Source of the DNA: Pseudovirgaria hyperparasitica
Taxonomy: Eukaryota; Ascomycota; Dothideomycetes; Acrospermales; Acrospermaceae
Assembly: GCF_010093815.1 (NCBI RefSeq)
Contig: NW_022985558.1
Coordinates: forward strand, 907,459 to 971,458
DNA length: 64,000 nt
Direction of reading: 5' to 3'
This document shows positions 44,357 through 55,613 of the stretch, piece by piece; position 1 is the stretch's first letter, and each line of letters opens with the position of its first letter. The notes beneath the pieces were generated by a model. The model worked only from the letters and a program-made list of their open reading frames with translations, did no database searches and had not been told where the DNA came from. A program made the position numbers and the translations under genes.

Positions 44357-45255
44357 GATAGCTGTCAAAGTACTACTACACTGCCATCATCAATCAGCCT
44401 TGATCCTCTCTCCGAAAGCACACACTTCCATCCACATACCAAAAAGAACAATGTGTTGTCCGGAGTTATTTATTTCTTATCGGTTGGTTTTTTTTATGGT
44501 CGTGGTTTGGCGTAGTCGGTTGATTAATGGTACACGGATGGTACAGCGTGAGGCATACAAGATTTGGACAAGTAAAATGGCGTGTCGAGAGAGCGACTGG
44601 GAAACAGCTCGAATGTACTCGAGGGCTGTGTACTACTAAAGATAAAACAAGGTCGTTGCTGATGTTGTTGTCTGGCGAGATGGCAAAGATCGAGCGTGGA
44701 CCACGGTGGCTTCGACGTTGATAGTGTGTGTGGAGGGACGGACGGACGGAGGAAAGGGCTTTGTCTAAGGAAGGGCTGGAGTCAAACGAACTACTTTTTG
44801 TGAAAGGCAGATCGTAATGAAGTTCCGGAACAAAAGAGTCAAATAAGGAAAGAAAGGTTGATTGTATAAAGAAACAGGTTGGGTGCAGACGACAGATTGA
44901 TAAACCCTAGAACGAAGAGGCCGAGCGAGTGTGTGTGCGTACGGGAAAAGGGCAGTGGATAAGTAGCGCGGCCTTGATCGACGGGCTTCTTCTGGCTCGT
45001 CTGGGCAGACTTGAAGAAGAAAAGATGACCAGGCACATCAGCGTGAAGCCCCGGCATTGGTTAGGACTACTGTAGATAGGGAGGGGGGGGAGGGGGGAGG
45101 GGGGGGGAAGGATGAGGAAGTGTGTGTGAGCAGGCAGGCGGGAAGACCATTAGAAGGCGCAGCATCCCTCCTCCCCCCCTCGCGGAGTACCTGGCTTTCA
45201 AGCCTGTCAACGCCTTCGAGCCGACGGCTCTACTATTACTATGAGCGTGGCAATT

Positions 45256-45308
45256 GTATGTATGTATGTGAGTGTGTCTGTGTGTCTGTGTGTGTATGTG
45301 TGTGTAGT
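45256..45308. repeat. TG-rich tract (GTAT/GTGT)
   Basis: About 53 bp of alternating GTAT, GTGT and GTCT units. Confidence 0.85.
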
Positions 45309-45771
45309 GGTAGGTAGCAAAACGAAGGGTCAGATGAGTGGCTCGAGGAAGAGAAGACTGGCATGTCCCCCTCCCCCCCTCTCTTCCCCCCATCCTTCCA
45401 TTCCCCTCGTGCACTCAATAATTCCCGAGACCAAGGCCGGCGAGATAATAGCAAAGAAGGGACACAAGAGAAGATCAGTTGAGAAGATACGGATAGACAG
45501 ACAGGACAGCAGGGCACCGCGCCCTACACCGCACCCGCACAGCAGTTAATGCAGACTACGTAGACTTCGCACTGCACCCTGGCACAGCTACTCCACACTA
45601 TAGAGGCCCGCCGGCACACACCATACATACACATACACACACGGTCTAGGAAAGGAATATCCACCTCTATGAATCCCCCCCCCAAAGCGGAAAGGACCCT
45701 GAAAGTTAAAAAGCTCCCGGAGCCGGACCACAGACTGGAGAGGATCGTCGTGTTGGAGAGAGAGAGAGAGG

Positions 45772-45882
45772 AGACAGATAGACACACAGGCACAGACATG
45801 GACACAGACACAGACGTAGGCACAGACACACAGACACATAGGCACGCAGACACACCCACACCCACACCCACACACACACACG
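45772..45882. repeat. GACACA/CACA compound tract
   Basis: A 110-bp run of GACACA-like hexamers changing into CACACC and then CACA. Confidence 0.8.
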
Positions 45883-46109
45883 GAAGTCTCCCACAACCAG
45901 AAATCGAGGACTGACTCGGTGAGAGGATGGCTATTTAGTGGGGGAGGCTAGAGTGGAGTTTTGTGTGGATGGCGGAAGTTGTGCAAAGCAAGGTGTGACG
46001 GTTGTGACGGAGTGTAGAGGAGTTAGTGGACAGATTGGGCGGGAAAGGATGATGAGAGAGGGTAAGACAAGGCCAGCCAGTTGTGTTGGAAGGACATGGC
46101 TATGGGTAT

Positions 46110-46112
<3 letters not shown>

Positions 46113-46157
<45 letters not shown>
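46113..46157. repeat. (GA)n microsatellite
   Basis: A perfect AG tract of about 45 bp, the longest dinucleotide run in the window. Confidence 0.95.
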
Positions 46158-46160
<3 letters not shown>

Positions 46161-46418
46161 GTGAAAGAGAGAGGTTGCAGGGCGGGCAAAAGCAGTAAGA
46201 CGCGCGGCATTATGCACGCTGCACTATTTATCGACACACACACACACACATGCACACATAGACATAGACATGGACATGGACAGAATACAAGCACGAGTAA
46301 TGAAGTGGTGGAATGGGAGTGAGAGGTAGAGTGTGATGGTAAGGGTGTGTGGGAGATATTGAGAGAGACAACAAGAGAGTGAGATTGCGGGCGTGCAACT
46401 GGCTGACGGTGTGCCGGC

Positions 46419-46445
46419 TTGTGCAGGCTTGTGCAGGCTTGTGCA
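46419..46445. repeat. GGCTTGTGCA tandem decamer
   Basis: Three head-to-tail copies of GCTTGTGCAG, followed by diverged TGTGCATGG units to about 46480. Confidence 0.8.
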
Positions 46446-47197
46446 TGGTCGTGGGTGATTGTGCATGGTTGTGCATGGATTGTGGGCGCAAGGAGGAGGG
46501 CGTGTGCACTAATCCAGCAATTCACTAATTTCACTAATTAAAAGCGAGCAGTGAAATTGCGAGCAGCAGCATGAAAGATGAAAGCAATTCGGGGCTACAG
46601 CGACTCCAGCGAGTTCAGCGACTCCAGCACAGCCATCACAGCCAGCAGCACAGCCGTCCAACCAATAATGCATGCACAAGTCCAGAAACGGTCGACACTA
46701 ACTGACTACTGACTACCTACTCGACGCCCACACACGTCCCGGCATCACCGCACAACTCGGTCATGGTCATGAATTAGTGAAACTCTCTTTTGCTTGTGTG
46801 TTTGTTGTGCACTAATTACTGACTGGCCAAGCTAGCAGTTGCACTACTTTTAGCTAGCCACCACTCGCTACCGCCCACCACCTACCCAGCTAAACCCAGC
46901 TAACTCAGGCACCTTAGCAGCCAACTAGACCAGCTAGACCAGCTAAACACCCAGCTAAGCCAGCCCAGCCCAGCTAAATTGATAGTTCTGGCTGGTACTC
47001 TAGCCCCGTTGACAGCCCATTGACAGCCCCATTTCCAGTCGTGCAGAACAGCCAAGCCAAGCCCGTTTCAAGCTAATTGATAGCCAGGCCAGCTCCTATT
47101 AGCAGCCCAATTATACCATCTATTATCATCATTTCCCTTTCCACTCCAGCCCAGCCAGCGCCTACGCCGACCGACCCAGCAAACCGTTGTTGTGCTG

Positions 47198-47230
47198 CAT
47201 CATCATCATCACCATCACCATCATGATCAT
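47198..47230. repeat. (CAT)n tract
   Basis: CAT units with CAC variants over 33 bp. Confidence 0.85.
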
Positions 47231-47381
47231 CTTGGTTCCCATTTACCGGTTCCATCCCATCCCATCGCTGCTGAACCTGACTATTCATTCGCTGCCCACC
47301 ACACCTTGCATCTGCCGTGGCCCAATCACACCACGCCCGCTTCACGGCTTCAGCGACCCGACTGTCTTTCTTTTTTTGTGC

Positions 47382-47402
47382 GAGAGAGAGAGAGAGAGAG
47401 AG
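47382..47402. repeat. (GA)n microsatellite
   Basis: About ten GA units. Confidence 0.9.
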
Positions 47403-47469
47403 TGGCACGCTAGACGACGTCAGATGGTAGCCCGGCCGTCTGTCCATCCCATCCACACGGTACGGTACA

Positions 47470-47510
47470 GTGCACACACACACACACATACACATACACA
47501 TACACATACA
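47470..47510. repeat. (CA)n / (CATACA)n tract
   Basis: Nine CA units continuing into four CATACA hexamers. Confidence 0.85.
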
Positions 47511-48439
47511 CTACAACGCCAATCGCTACGTAGACTTTGCTTTCCTTTGAGATACCAAACACACTACCACTCTTATCCAGCGCGCCCCCGCCGAAGAGGA
47601 TCAGACCTTTGCCATGTCCGGTACCGTACCTACCGTACCTACCTACCTACCTACACTACTAACCTCCTACTCCTACTCCTCAATCCTCCACGTCAGACTC
47701 GATACCTTCCCGCCCCGCCGCGTCTGTGTCTCACTTGGCAGCCCAAAGAACTGCTCAGTGCTCAGTGCCCAGTGCTCAGTGCTCAGACCAGTGCTCTTAC
47801 TATCTATCTTAGCTACTGATTAATTAATTTACCTAGTGATTAGCAGAGCAGCATAATACATACATCCTATCTGTTCTTTTACTCCCTACACGCGCCTAAG
47901 GTACATAGTAGAGCAGACCATATCACCGTGCCGTAATTACCCCTCTGCTACAACAACAACAACCCGTCCCTCTAGGAAACTTTTTTACCCTGAATGAAGA
48001 AACATGCCGAAATTATCAAAGAAAGACACTGATGATTTCGTCATTGTTTGAGGACTGCCAAGCACGTGGAGTCCTGTGCCTGCGTGCGTGCATGCATCCA
48101 TGCATCCATGCGTATGTCGTGGTTGTTCGATAATTCTCCTCGATCGAAAAAAACGCTGTGGGTAGAATACATACAGATGGATCGTCATGTGGGAAAAATT
48201 CGCCTTTTCTTTACTGCTGCTGCACGTTGCAGGGTCATAGTACACTACTACACACTACCTACACTACACTACACGGTATACATAATCATATAATCACCTA
48301 GCGTACAAGCGAGCGTGCCCGTGCTCTCTCAACCTAAGTCTTCATTAATCTACGAACGACCTACTATGTGTACTGTGTACCTGCAGATAAGTCCGTCTTT
48401 CGACTGGTAGGATGGGTATGGGTACCCCCTCTTCGACCC

Positions 48440-48461
48440 GACGACGACGACGACGACGACG
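48440..48461. repeat. (GAC)n tract
   Basis: Seven tandem GAC triplets. Confidence 0.9.
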
Positions 48462-49754
48462 TGACTACGTCCTGCAGTAGCGGGGCACTCTAGAAGGATT
48501 CTTCTATCATGCCGGCTCTTGGATACATACAGACTGCGATATACGAACTTATTACTGTACTGACTACACTAACTGACTACTGTACTGACTACACTAATTA
48601 ACTACTAACTAACCATCCCGTTCCTTCAATGGTGCGACAACACCAAAAGCCACTCGTTCGTGCAAGCGTGTGCCGTCAAGGTTCGTCAGGCATGAACACA
48701 TCCGTCCATCCATCCATTGTACTCTTACTTGTTATCCATCCATCCATCCCGTCATGTCTAATCATCTAGCTTTTACTTCCATGTGCGCGGCCGGGGCGGG
48801 CTGGCTGGCTTCTGCATCCTAGTCTATCCTATCCACCACATCCATCCATACATTCCATAGTCCATTCCAATCCCTAATCCTACCCGCTCACTCATTCAGT
48901 CCAGTCCAGTCCAACCAAGAAAGCAAGCGAGCGTTTCAACCGCGCTTACTGTGCATGTCGATATGCAGCCACCGTCCATACGTTGGGATGGAAGGGGATG
49001 GCATGGCATGTCTTCTGCGCAACGGTTAGGCTTATGTTAGCTTAGCTTAGGTGTCAGGTCAGTCAGTCAGGACGAAGGATTCCAACGAGTTTTCCGTTTT
49101 GGGCCGGGCGAGGCAACTGAGACATACGTACATCCATACATGTGCGTGAGGTGAGGGGCAGGACAGGGCAGGGTCGTCGTTTATCGATATTGTATCTAAG
49201 GTGCTATCTGTAATCTGCGTATCGATATGCAGCCGTGGGTAGGTTTGTCACGCACCCTTGCGTGTGTGAACCGCCGAAAAAGTAAAAAGGTAGAAAGGTT
49301 AGTGGTGTAGTGTGATCGTGATCGTGAGTGGGTGGCGGCGCAGGTTCAGGCTCAGGCTCAGGCACATCTAGCTAGTAAGTAAGTAGGGCCCAGGCACAGG
49401 CACAGGCTCAGGCTGCCGCTCAGGAACAGGAACAGTGCCTTCCTCTCCCGCCCGTCCTCCCTCCTCGCACACGCTCGCACGGGAACAAGAGTCAAGTCAA
49501 GTCAGACAAACCAAGCCAGACAAGTCAAGTCAGGCAAGCCAAGCCAAGGGCCACAAAAGCCACAGTCGCACAGTCAGGATTCAGGATTATTACTACCCTT
49601 AACCATTATTATATTTTAACGTTTCTAGCTAAATTCTCACTTATTCGTCCGATTTTTGCCAATTGAACTGGACGGGTTGGTTTGGCTTGCGTTTGTTCGG
49701 TTCGGCTCTGTGGTGATCCATCCTGTCGTCGGCTTGTCAGGACTGAACTGACTG

Positions 49755-49784
49755 TCTGACTGACTGACTGACTGACTGACTGAC
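49755..49784. repeat. (GACT)n tract
   Basis: Seven tandem GACT tetramers. Confidence 0.9.
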
Positions 49785-50014
49785 TTGGGCTCCGTGGATC
49801 TAAACTTTGTTGTCTTGATTCACGTTCGAGACGTGCTTTGGCTAGGTGCCAGTTATGGATGGGGTTTTACCACTCGCTTATGGCGGGACACATATACACA
49901 CATACATACATACACCTCTGAAGAGAAAAAACCTTCACGTGCCGTCATGCAGCCAGAAAGCCAGCCAGCCAGGCACCGTGAGACTCGCGACTCGACTCTA
50001 TTTTGAGTTGCGCC

Positions 50015-50041
50015 ACCACACACACACACACACACACACAA
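50015..50041. repeat. (CA)n microsatellite
   Basis: About 13 CA units. Confidence 0.9.
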
Positions 50042-50401
50042 GCACAAGCACAAACACACCACTGCAAGGAGAGACAGATAGTTCACACCCCTACCGTAGT
50101 GGTTGGTAGGTAGTGACCTGGAAATTGTGCATTCCCCTTCCGGCATAGCGTCCTCTCGGCCACTTGCACCCGCTGCAAGTTGTGCAAGCGAGGTGTATGT
50201 GCATGTGTGCATGTGTGCATCTGTGCATATTTGTAGTAATTAATTAGGCGTGCGAGAACGACGACTCCACGACGGACGACCACCACGACCACCGCCCTTA
50301 TCTAGGCCTTGGCTTTCGAGAAGGACTGACGGAATATTCACTCTTCCCATCTCTTTGCCCCCTCCCCCCGGCCTTACCTCTACCCTCTCTCTAACGCAGC
50401 C

Positions 50402-50444
50402 AGTCGGTCGGTCGGTCGGTCGGTCAGTCGGTCAGTCAGTCAGT
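50402..50444. repeat. (GTCG)/(GTCA)n tract
   Basis: Ten tetramers, GTCG grading into GTCA. Confidence 0.9.
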
Positions 50445-51421
50445 TCAGACCCAAGTCGTCGGCTCTTCGGCGAATAGTTATTTAGTTACCAGTCAGTACT
50501 AAGTAGAGAGACCCTAACTACCTAATAACCAATCGCAATTCCGCATAGCATAAATCCTAGTTCCCTTTTATTTCGATTGGGTGCGGTGTGCTGCTCGAAC
50601 CGACATATTCCGCTGAATTTTTTAATCTAATCGATGCAGAGTCGAGGGTCCGGTTTTTGGTCGTACGTACTACGTAGGTAGGGTCGTCGTCGTCGTCGAT
50701 CTAATGCAGGAACGACGCAGGTACAGTACGAAACAACGAACACTTCGATGGATCGGCTGTTTTTTTTGGCTTCGTTTTTCCTATCTGCCGATTAGTTATT
50801 TATGCGAACCTCAGGAGGAGTGTGGTATCTAGCTGTTCTCCTAGATTCGTTTGCTGGATGTCGGTCTGCCGAGTCACGTACAGTAGTAGCTTTCTGCATG
50901 TGAGGATTGATTGTAAGATGTTGTTGTATCATGTATCATGTAGCATGTTTGCATGTATCATGTATGTATCGTATCAAAAAAACCCACGACTCTACTCCTG
51001 GACCCTGGCTTGATGCTTTTCTACCCGCTTTTTCGTCGTCGATAACGGCTTGTTGTATACGCTTGTCTGTACCCAGTAGTCTCAGCAGTCTCAGCAGTCC
51101 CAGCAGTACGTGGACCCCCCCTCCCCCCCTCTCCCTCCCAGAATCATCAATCAATCAGACGGCCGGACGCGTGGGTTCTCCTCCAGAATCGCTCAAACAG
51201 GACTAGACCACGCCCTCTCTATTGGCTCGAAGCCTTGAAAGCCTTGAACGCCCTGGAAAACAAAAAGAGGACCCCAATTCCTGCCGAAGCCACGGAGCAA
51301 TGGTGCCATGAAGCTGGAGCATGGCAACAAAAGCGACCACTATCTAGCACGCGGCGCCCCGGGGAACAAAGGAAGCACCACTTCCTTTCCAGAAACGGCG
51401 GGGGAGTCTCGCCGGCGTTGT

Positions 51422-51422
<1 letters not shown>

Positions 51423-51452
<30 letters not shown>

Positions 51453-51461
51453 CATCATTAT
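51423..51461. repeat. (CAT)n tract
   Basis: Twelve CAT units with one CAC and one TAT interruption. Confidence 0.9.
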
Positions 51462-51846
51462 CAAAGCAAGCCAGATTTTCTCTTGCCTTTGCCTTGTCTT
51501 TTCTGTTTGTGTGGGTGGGATACGTAGTCTAGACAGACACACGAAACAAATCTGCCGAAGATACCTACACACATACGTCAAAGACACGACAAGACGGACC
51601 CAAGAACCTTATGTTGTGGTGGTGATCTTCGTCGACGCAGAAACCTTCCTGGGGCGTGTGCCCAGATCCGCCCGTATACCAACCAACCCACCAACATACT
51701 ACATTCTACCACTAATTAATTACCAAGCAAATCCGTTTGTCTTCACTTGCTTCGCTCGTGCCTCTGCCGTTCCCTCTCTTTCCCCCGGAATAATATGGCG
51801 TATATCCGCTTGACTCGGGGATGGATGGCGTTGGTCCAGACGACCC

Positions 51847-51888
51847 GATGGATGGATGGATGGATGGATGGATGGATGGATGGATGGA
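51847..51888. repeat. (GGAT)n tract
   Basis: Ten perfect GGAT tetramers. Confidence 0.95.
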
Positions 51889-52506
51889 GAAGAGGGTTAG
51901 CTAACGGTTAAATCCATTCCTTCCATCCCATCGATTCATGCCATGTCTGGCCGGCCGCCGACATTCTACTACGTTTCGTAGTATATATCTCCGAGTAATT
52001 AGTGAAGTTTACCACGGCTTCTGAGAGCGTCGAGACTTCGACACTATCACCATCATCTCATGCATCTCCGATTCTTTGCTCGATTGCTGCTCGATGCTGC
52101 TCGATTGCTACTCGAAGCCCGTCCGTTCTAGATTCCGCCTACTGCAGTAGAAAAACCCTTCCGAGTTTCCAAAACGTTAGCTAGTTGCTTAGTTAGTGCT
52201 GGCAGGATTGGCCCAGGTGGCCCCCAGGACGTCAGTCGTTGTTTTCAGTTAGTTCTTTATTTTACTTGTATCAGGCGGCGCAGGGCCAAATCTCATCCCA
52301 TATCCGGGCAGGGAAGAGGGGCTAAAGTAGATAGAACTGACCATGCCAAGCAGCCAGCGCCAGCGCCAGCCTCATGGAAGCCGGAAGCCCATATTAACAG
52401 GAACAAGCCTAGTTCCCTGAACGGTCCTTATTACTGCTGCTTTGCTGGAAGAGGAAATCCACCTACTGTACAAAGGAAAAAAAAAACGACACTACAAAAC
52501 GGTCAT

Positions 52507-52530
52507 ACACTACACTACACTACACTACAT
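52507..52530. repeat. (CACTA)n tract
   Basis: Four to five tandem CACTA pentamers. Confidence 0.9.
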
Positions 52531-54915
52531 GCACTGTCCTGCACTCGGCCAATGCGATTGTGTGGGATCCGCCAAGAACCCTTTTCTTGCCATGATTGAT
52601 GGGAATTAATTTTTTTTTCTCTCTCTCTCTTTCGTTTCCCTTTTCCTGCAGAGGAAGTAAGAAACCGAGAACGAAAAGCCAGCCATGGGGATAAGTTGAT
52701 TAATTAGACAAAGAGACGATATTACACGCCCACAGCAAACTACCGTGCTCAACGGTGGAGAGACGACCCACTGCAACACACAGTCAGTCCAACAGCCGAG
52801 CATATAGCATAGCATATAGCATAGCATACAGTTCTACATACAGTAGCATAATACTGGAGGAGGAGGAGCGTGCTTCTACCATCTGCCTTTGCTTTTTCCT
52901 CGGATGGAGTGCTCTTCCATGACTGAACGGTTGCGCTCGGTGGGAGTTGCCGCCCCATCCATCCCATTCCTTCCTCCCGCCGCCGGCGGAAAGGGCCACC
53001 GCTGCTTTGACGTGATTGTCTTCTATCAGGGTCGTGCTTGCTTTTCGGAGATGGTGTATCCTTGTCGCGCTTGCCCTGCCTTGCCTTGCGCCAGGGTCAT
53101 GGGTCATGGGTTATGGTCCTGGTCCTGGTCCTAGTCATTCATGGTCGTTGGAATAGGAATGGGCTAGAAGAATACGTTGAATACGTTGGAATAATTAGGG
53201 CAGGGCAGGGCAGGGCAGGCATCACCCTGGTCACGCGTCCTCATGGAATAAATGGATAGGGCAATCATTAAACTTCAGGGCAGAGTAATTAGTAGGGTTG
53301 GAAATGCCAGCCAGGAAGGGAGGAGCATTTTCTCATTGGCCGGTTTTGCACTGCCGAAAGAACTGCGCCGCAACGTGTATGTCCCATTGTTTTTCTGTAC
53401 ATATACAGTAGTATACAGTAAACCTAGAACAGGCAGAGTTTAAAAAAAATCAGAGACTTACGGACATATTCCAGCCCAATCACAGGTAGGTCTAATTAGG
53501 TCCTCCCTCGCTCTCACCGAATGTGTCCCAGATTTTCTTTTGTACAAAGACATAATTATAAACTCTAAATTCGAACAAAGCAATCGAAATGTCGTCGACG
53601 GCAACATCCGCTGTCAGACCTACCCTTCTTCGAGTCGTGGACCAAAATAAAAGCTCGGGGCTTGCTGATGACGATTACTATATACTCATACACATATCAT
53701 GGTATAGATACAGATGTTCCCGCGGTTTCCGGTGGAGATGCACGGCATTGATGGAGGTCCTCCCTGGGCCCCCCGTCCGTCTGCCCTGTGCGACCGCAAT
53801 TGCCCTGTGCGAGACGACACCGAGTTTTTTCTGGTTCTCTGAAAGAAAGGGAAAGGATGGAGGGAAGGAACCGTATTCTGGCGTCATGTGTACGGTATGG
53901 ATGATTTGCATGTTTTCTCATCATCATGTTGTTCCGTCCGTGTTGCTGCTCGCTGTCCCCGGCCGGGGGATCTCCGTCTGCTCGACTCTGGATATTGGAA
54001 TGCAGAGACCAGGTGTTTACAGCATTGATCTGTCGTCGCCTCACGGTATCCTCCTGGACAGACTGCCTGCTTTTGACGCCAACCAAGCACGCACCCGCGA
54101 CACCACACGACCGCGGAAGTCCTCGCTGTCATATGTCAAATGTCATTCACGGCAGCTACATCGGCAGCTCTGCAGCATCTACACGAGCGCCATTCAATGA
54201 GGTAGGTGGAGTGTATCCTGAAGACAGAGACGGGCGGGTATTTAGCATTTCCACCCAATACAGGCTCAAACGATAGACGCCATGTATGGACGAAGTTTAA
54301 TATCTGCCGCGTCGAGGCGGGCAGGCAGGCCACACACATGCTACAGGCAGATCGTGGGCTGGGGAGGGGGACTTGTACTACGATGAAGAGACTTTATCAA
54401 GAGTGTCCGAGGTTTGTGGGGGATGTGTATTGCTTCAGATTGTATTGAGCTTCATGCATTCCGTGGTGGTGGTGGTTGGGATTCATTCTCAGAGATACCG
54501 CTGCGCCCAAGATGAACCAGCATGGTAAACAAGCCAGTCAAACTCTATCCATATGCAACAAGACACAGCATAAACAGCCAACAAGGAACGGTCTACCCTT
54601 CCTTCTCAAAAAGTCCTCTCCTCTTCGCAAGTTGATTCCGAATCTCTTCCCAGTCGCACTGAGCCACTGGGCGCAAATCATCCCACCTCCCTCCCAATAC
54701 CCAGACAAGCCTCAGAAAATACAACAATTTGGAATCAAGCCCAGCCGAAAAAGCCAGGTCATACTCTTCCTATCATATGTTTTAAAACGTTCATCATCGG
54801 CCATGTCAAAAGAAGAAGAAGAAGAAGAAGAAAACCCTTCAAACCCACACTGACATTCCAACAAAGAAAAAAAAAAGAGGCCAAAGCGCTCACGCTAACC
54901 CCAACCCATCCTAGA

Positions 54916-54957
54916 CCAATCACATCACGTGATACTCCCAGCCCCGAGCTATATAAA
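54916..54957 (+). promoter_or_regulatory. CCAAT + CACGTG + TATA promoter-like cluster
   Basis: A CCAAT box (54916-54920), the palindrome TCACGTGA (54925-54932) and TATATAAA (54950-54957) lie within 42 bp on the plus strand. This is an unusually complete core promoter pointing right, with no plausible protein gene after it. Predicted transcription start is about 54980-54990. Confidence 0.5.
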
Positions 54958-54981
54958 CTTTTCGCACCGCGCAACAAACCA

Positions 54982-55144
54982 CTTTTCCTCTTTGTGCGGT
55001 CGGCGCAGCTATGATTCTCCGTGTTGCTTGCTCATCTACGAATTTTTCTTCGTTCGGTGATGAATACCAAGTGTCTGCTGCGCCCCAGATGAAACATATT
55101 GCAAAATTTACCATATTTACACTTTACGCTGGTGGACTGTTTTT
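54982..55144 (+). ncRNA. Candidate small structured RNA gene (possibly RNA polymerase III)
   Basis: About 30 bp after the TATA box begins a segment with a perfect 8-bp inverted repeat (GGCGCAGC at 55002-55009, GCTGCGCC at 55077-55084). It encloses a second one (TCATC 55032-55036, GATGA 55059-55063), which encloses ACGAA/TTCGT. The sequence CGGCGCAGCTATG at 55001-55013 is near the A-box pattern TRGCNNARYNNGG, with two mismatches. A T5 run at 55140-55144 could terminate polymerase III. The 3' limit is taken from that run. It does not match U1, U2, U4, U5, U6, SRP, RNase P or U3 sequences I know. Alternatives: a 54-codon reading frame from the ATG at 55011, or chance inverted repeats. Low confidence. 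Confidence 0.3.
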
Positions 55145-55613
55145 CGAGTGTCGCTGGCGTTGGAATAATGGTTGAACATACATACATACCTCCCCCCTCC
55201 TTGCGAGATTTAGTTATGACGTGTGCATCTGAGTCGCCTCTGGTCTCGGCGAAGCGTAAAGCATTTATTTTCTGCGGCTTTGGCGGCGGCCTTGGAGATG
55301 GATGCATCGTGTCTGTTGTAATCTTGTGCAGTCGTTTGAAATGCGATAGATGATTCGTGAATACTTCAGTCGCGACATGAAAACTTCGTACGGTTGATTG
55401 GGCCTTGGTGATCCCGGCAGATATTGTGCCTAAATTCTACTACATACCTTTTATCTATGTGGAAGAGTACAGGAGCATCAGCCTGTCCAACGCTGTGGCT
55501 GTGACTGGTATGAAGTGTTCAAATTCCCAAGTTCGACTCCCTCGCCATGCAGGACAGGACGTACATGAACGTTCGCTCCCTCAACTATCCTCATCATCCT
55601 GCCTCTCCAGCCT

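Larger units (their letters stand above)
44357..53588. other. 9.2-kb gene desert rich in microsatellites
   Basis: No protein gene can be supported on either strand. Frames here owe their length to CA, GA, TG or CAT tracts. The first 0.7 kb is probably the promoter and 5' leader of the Msn2/4-type gene. The rest carries at least a dozen perfect simple tracts (listed separately), AGCTA/CCAGCTA clusters at 46840-47100, CAAGTCAAG-type repeats at 49490-49550, CAGGCTCAGG/CAGGCACAGG repeats at 49340-49430 and several CCATCCAT clusters (48700-48760). Base composition is balanced, so it does not look like an AT-rich repeat-mutated or centromeric block. It could hold long regulatory sequence, untranslated leader exons or non-coding transcripts, which sequence alone cannot show. 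Confidence 0.65.
53589..55613. other. Gene-poor segment with candidate RNA gene
   Basis: This continues the desert up to the thioredoxin gene's 3' end. A 203-codon plus-strand frame starts at 53589 but has no motif and biased composition. A 125-codon frame at 54476-54853 ends in a GAA run and is also unsupported. The interesting part is 54916-55144, listed separately. Confidence 0.5.

Noticed and set aside
45200-47510. Long frames with LSLSLS, HTHTHT or CVCVCV blocks
   Set aside because: They are translations of GA, CA and TG tracts, open only because such repeats lack stops in several frames.
53589-54200. 203-codon plus-strand frame starting MSSTATSAV
   Set aside because: No domain, no splice partners, cysteine/arginine-rich composition typical of chance frames; lies in the gene desert.
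55496-55551. A-box/B-box-like pair suggesting a tRNA (TGGCTGTGACTGG ... GTTCGACTCC)
   Set aside because: No acceptor stem and no T-arm pairing can be formed, and the segment is the 3' flank of the thioredoxin gene.
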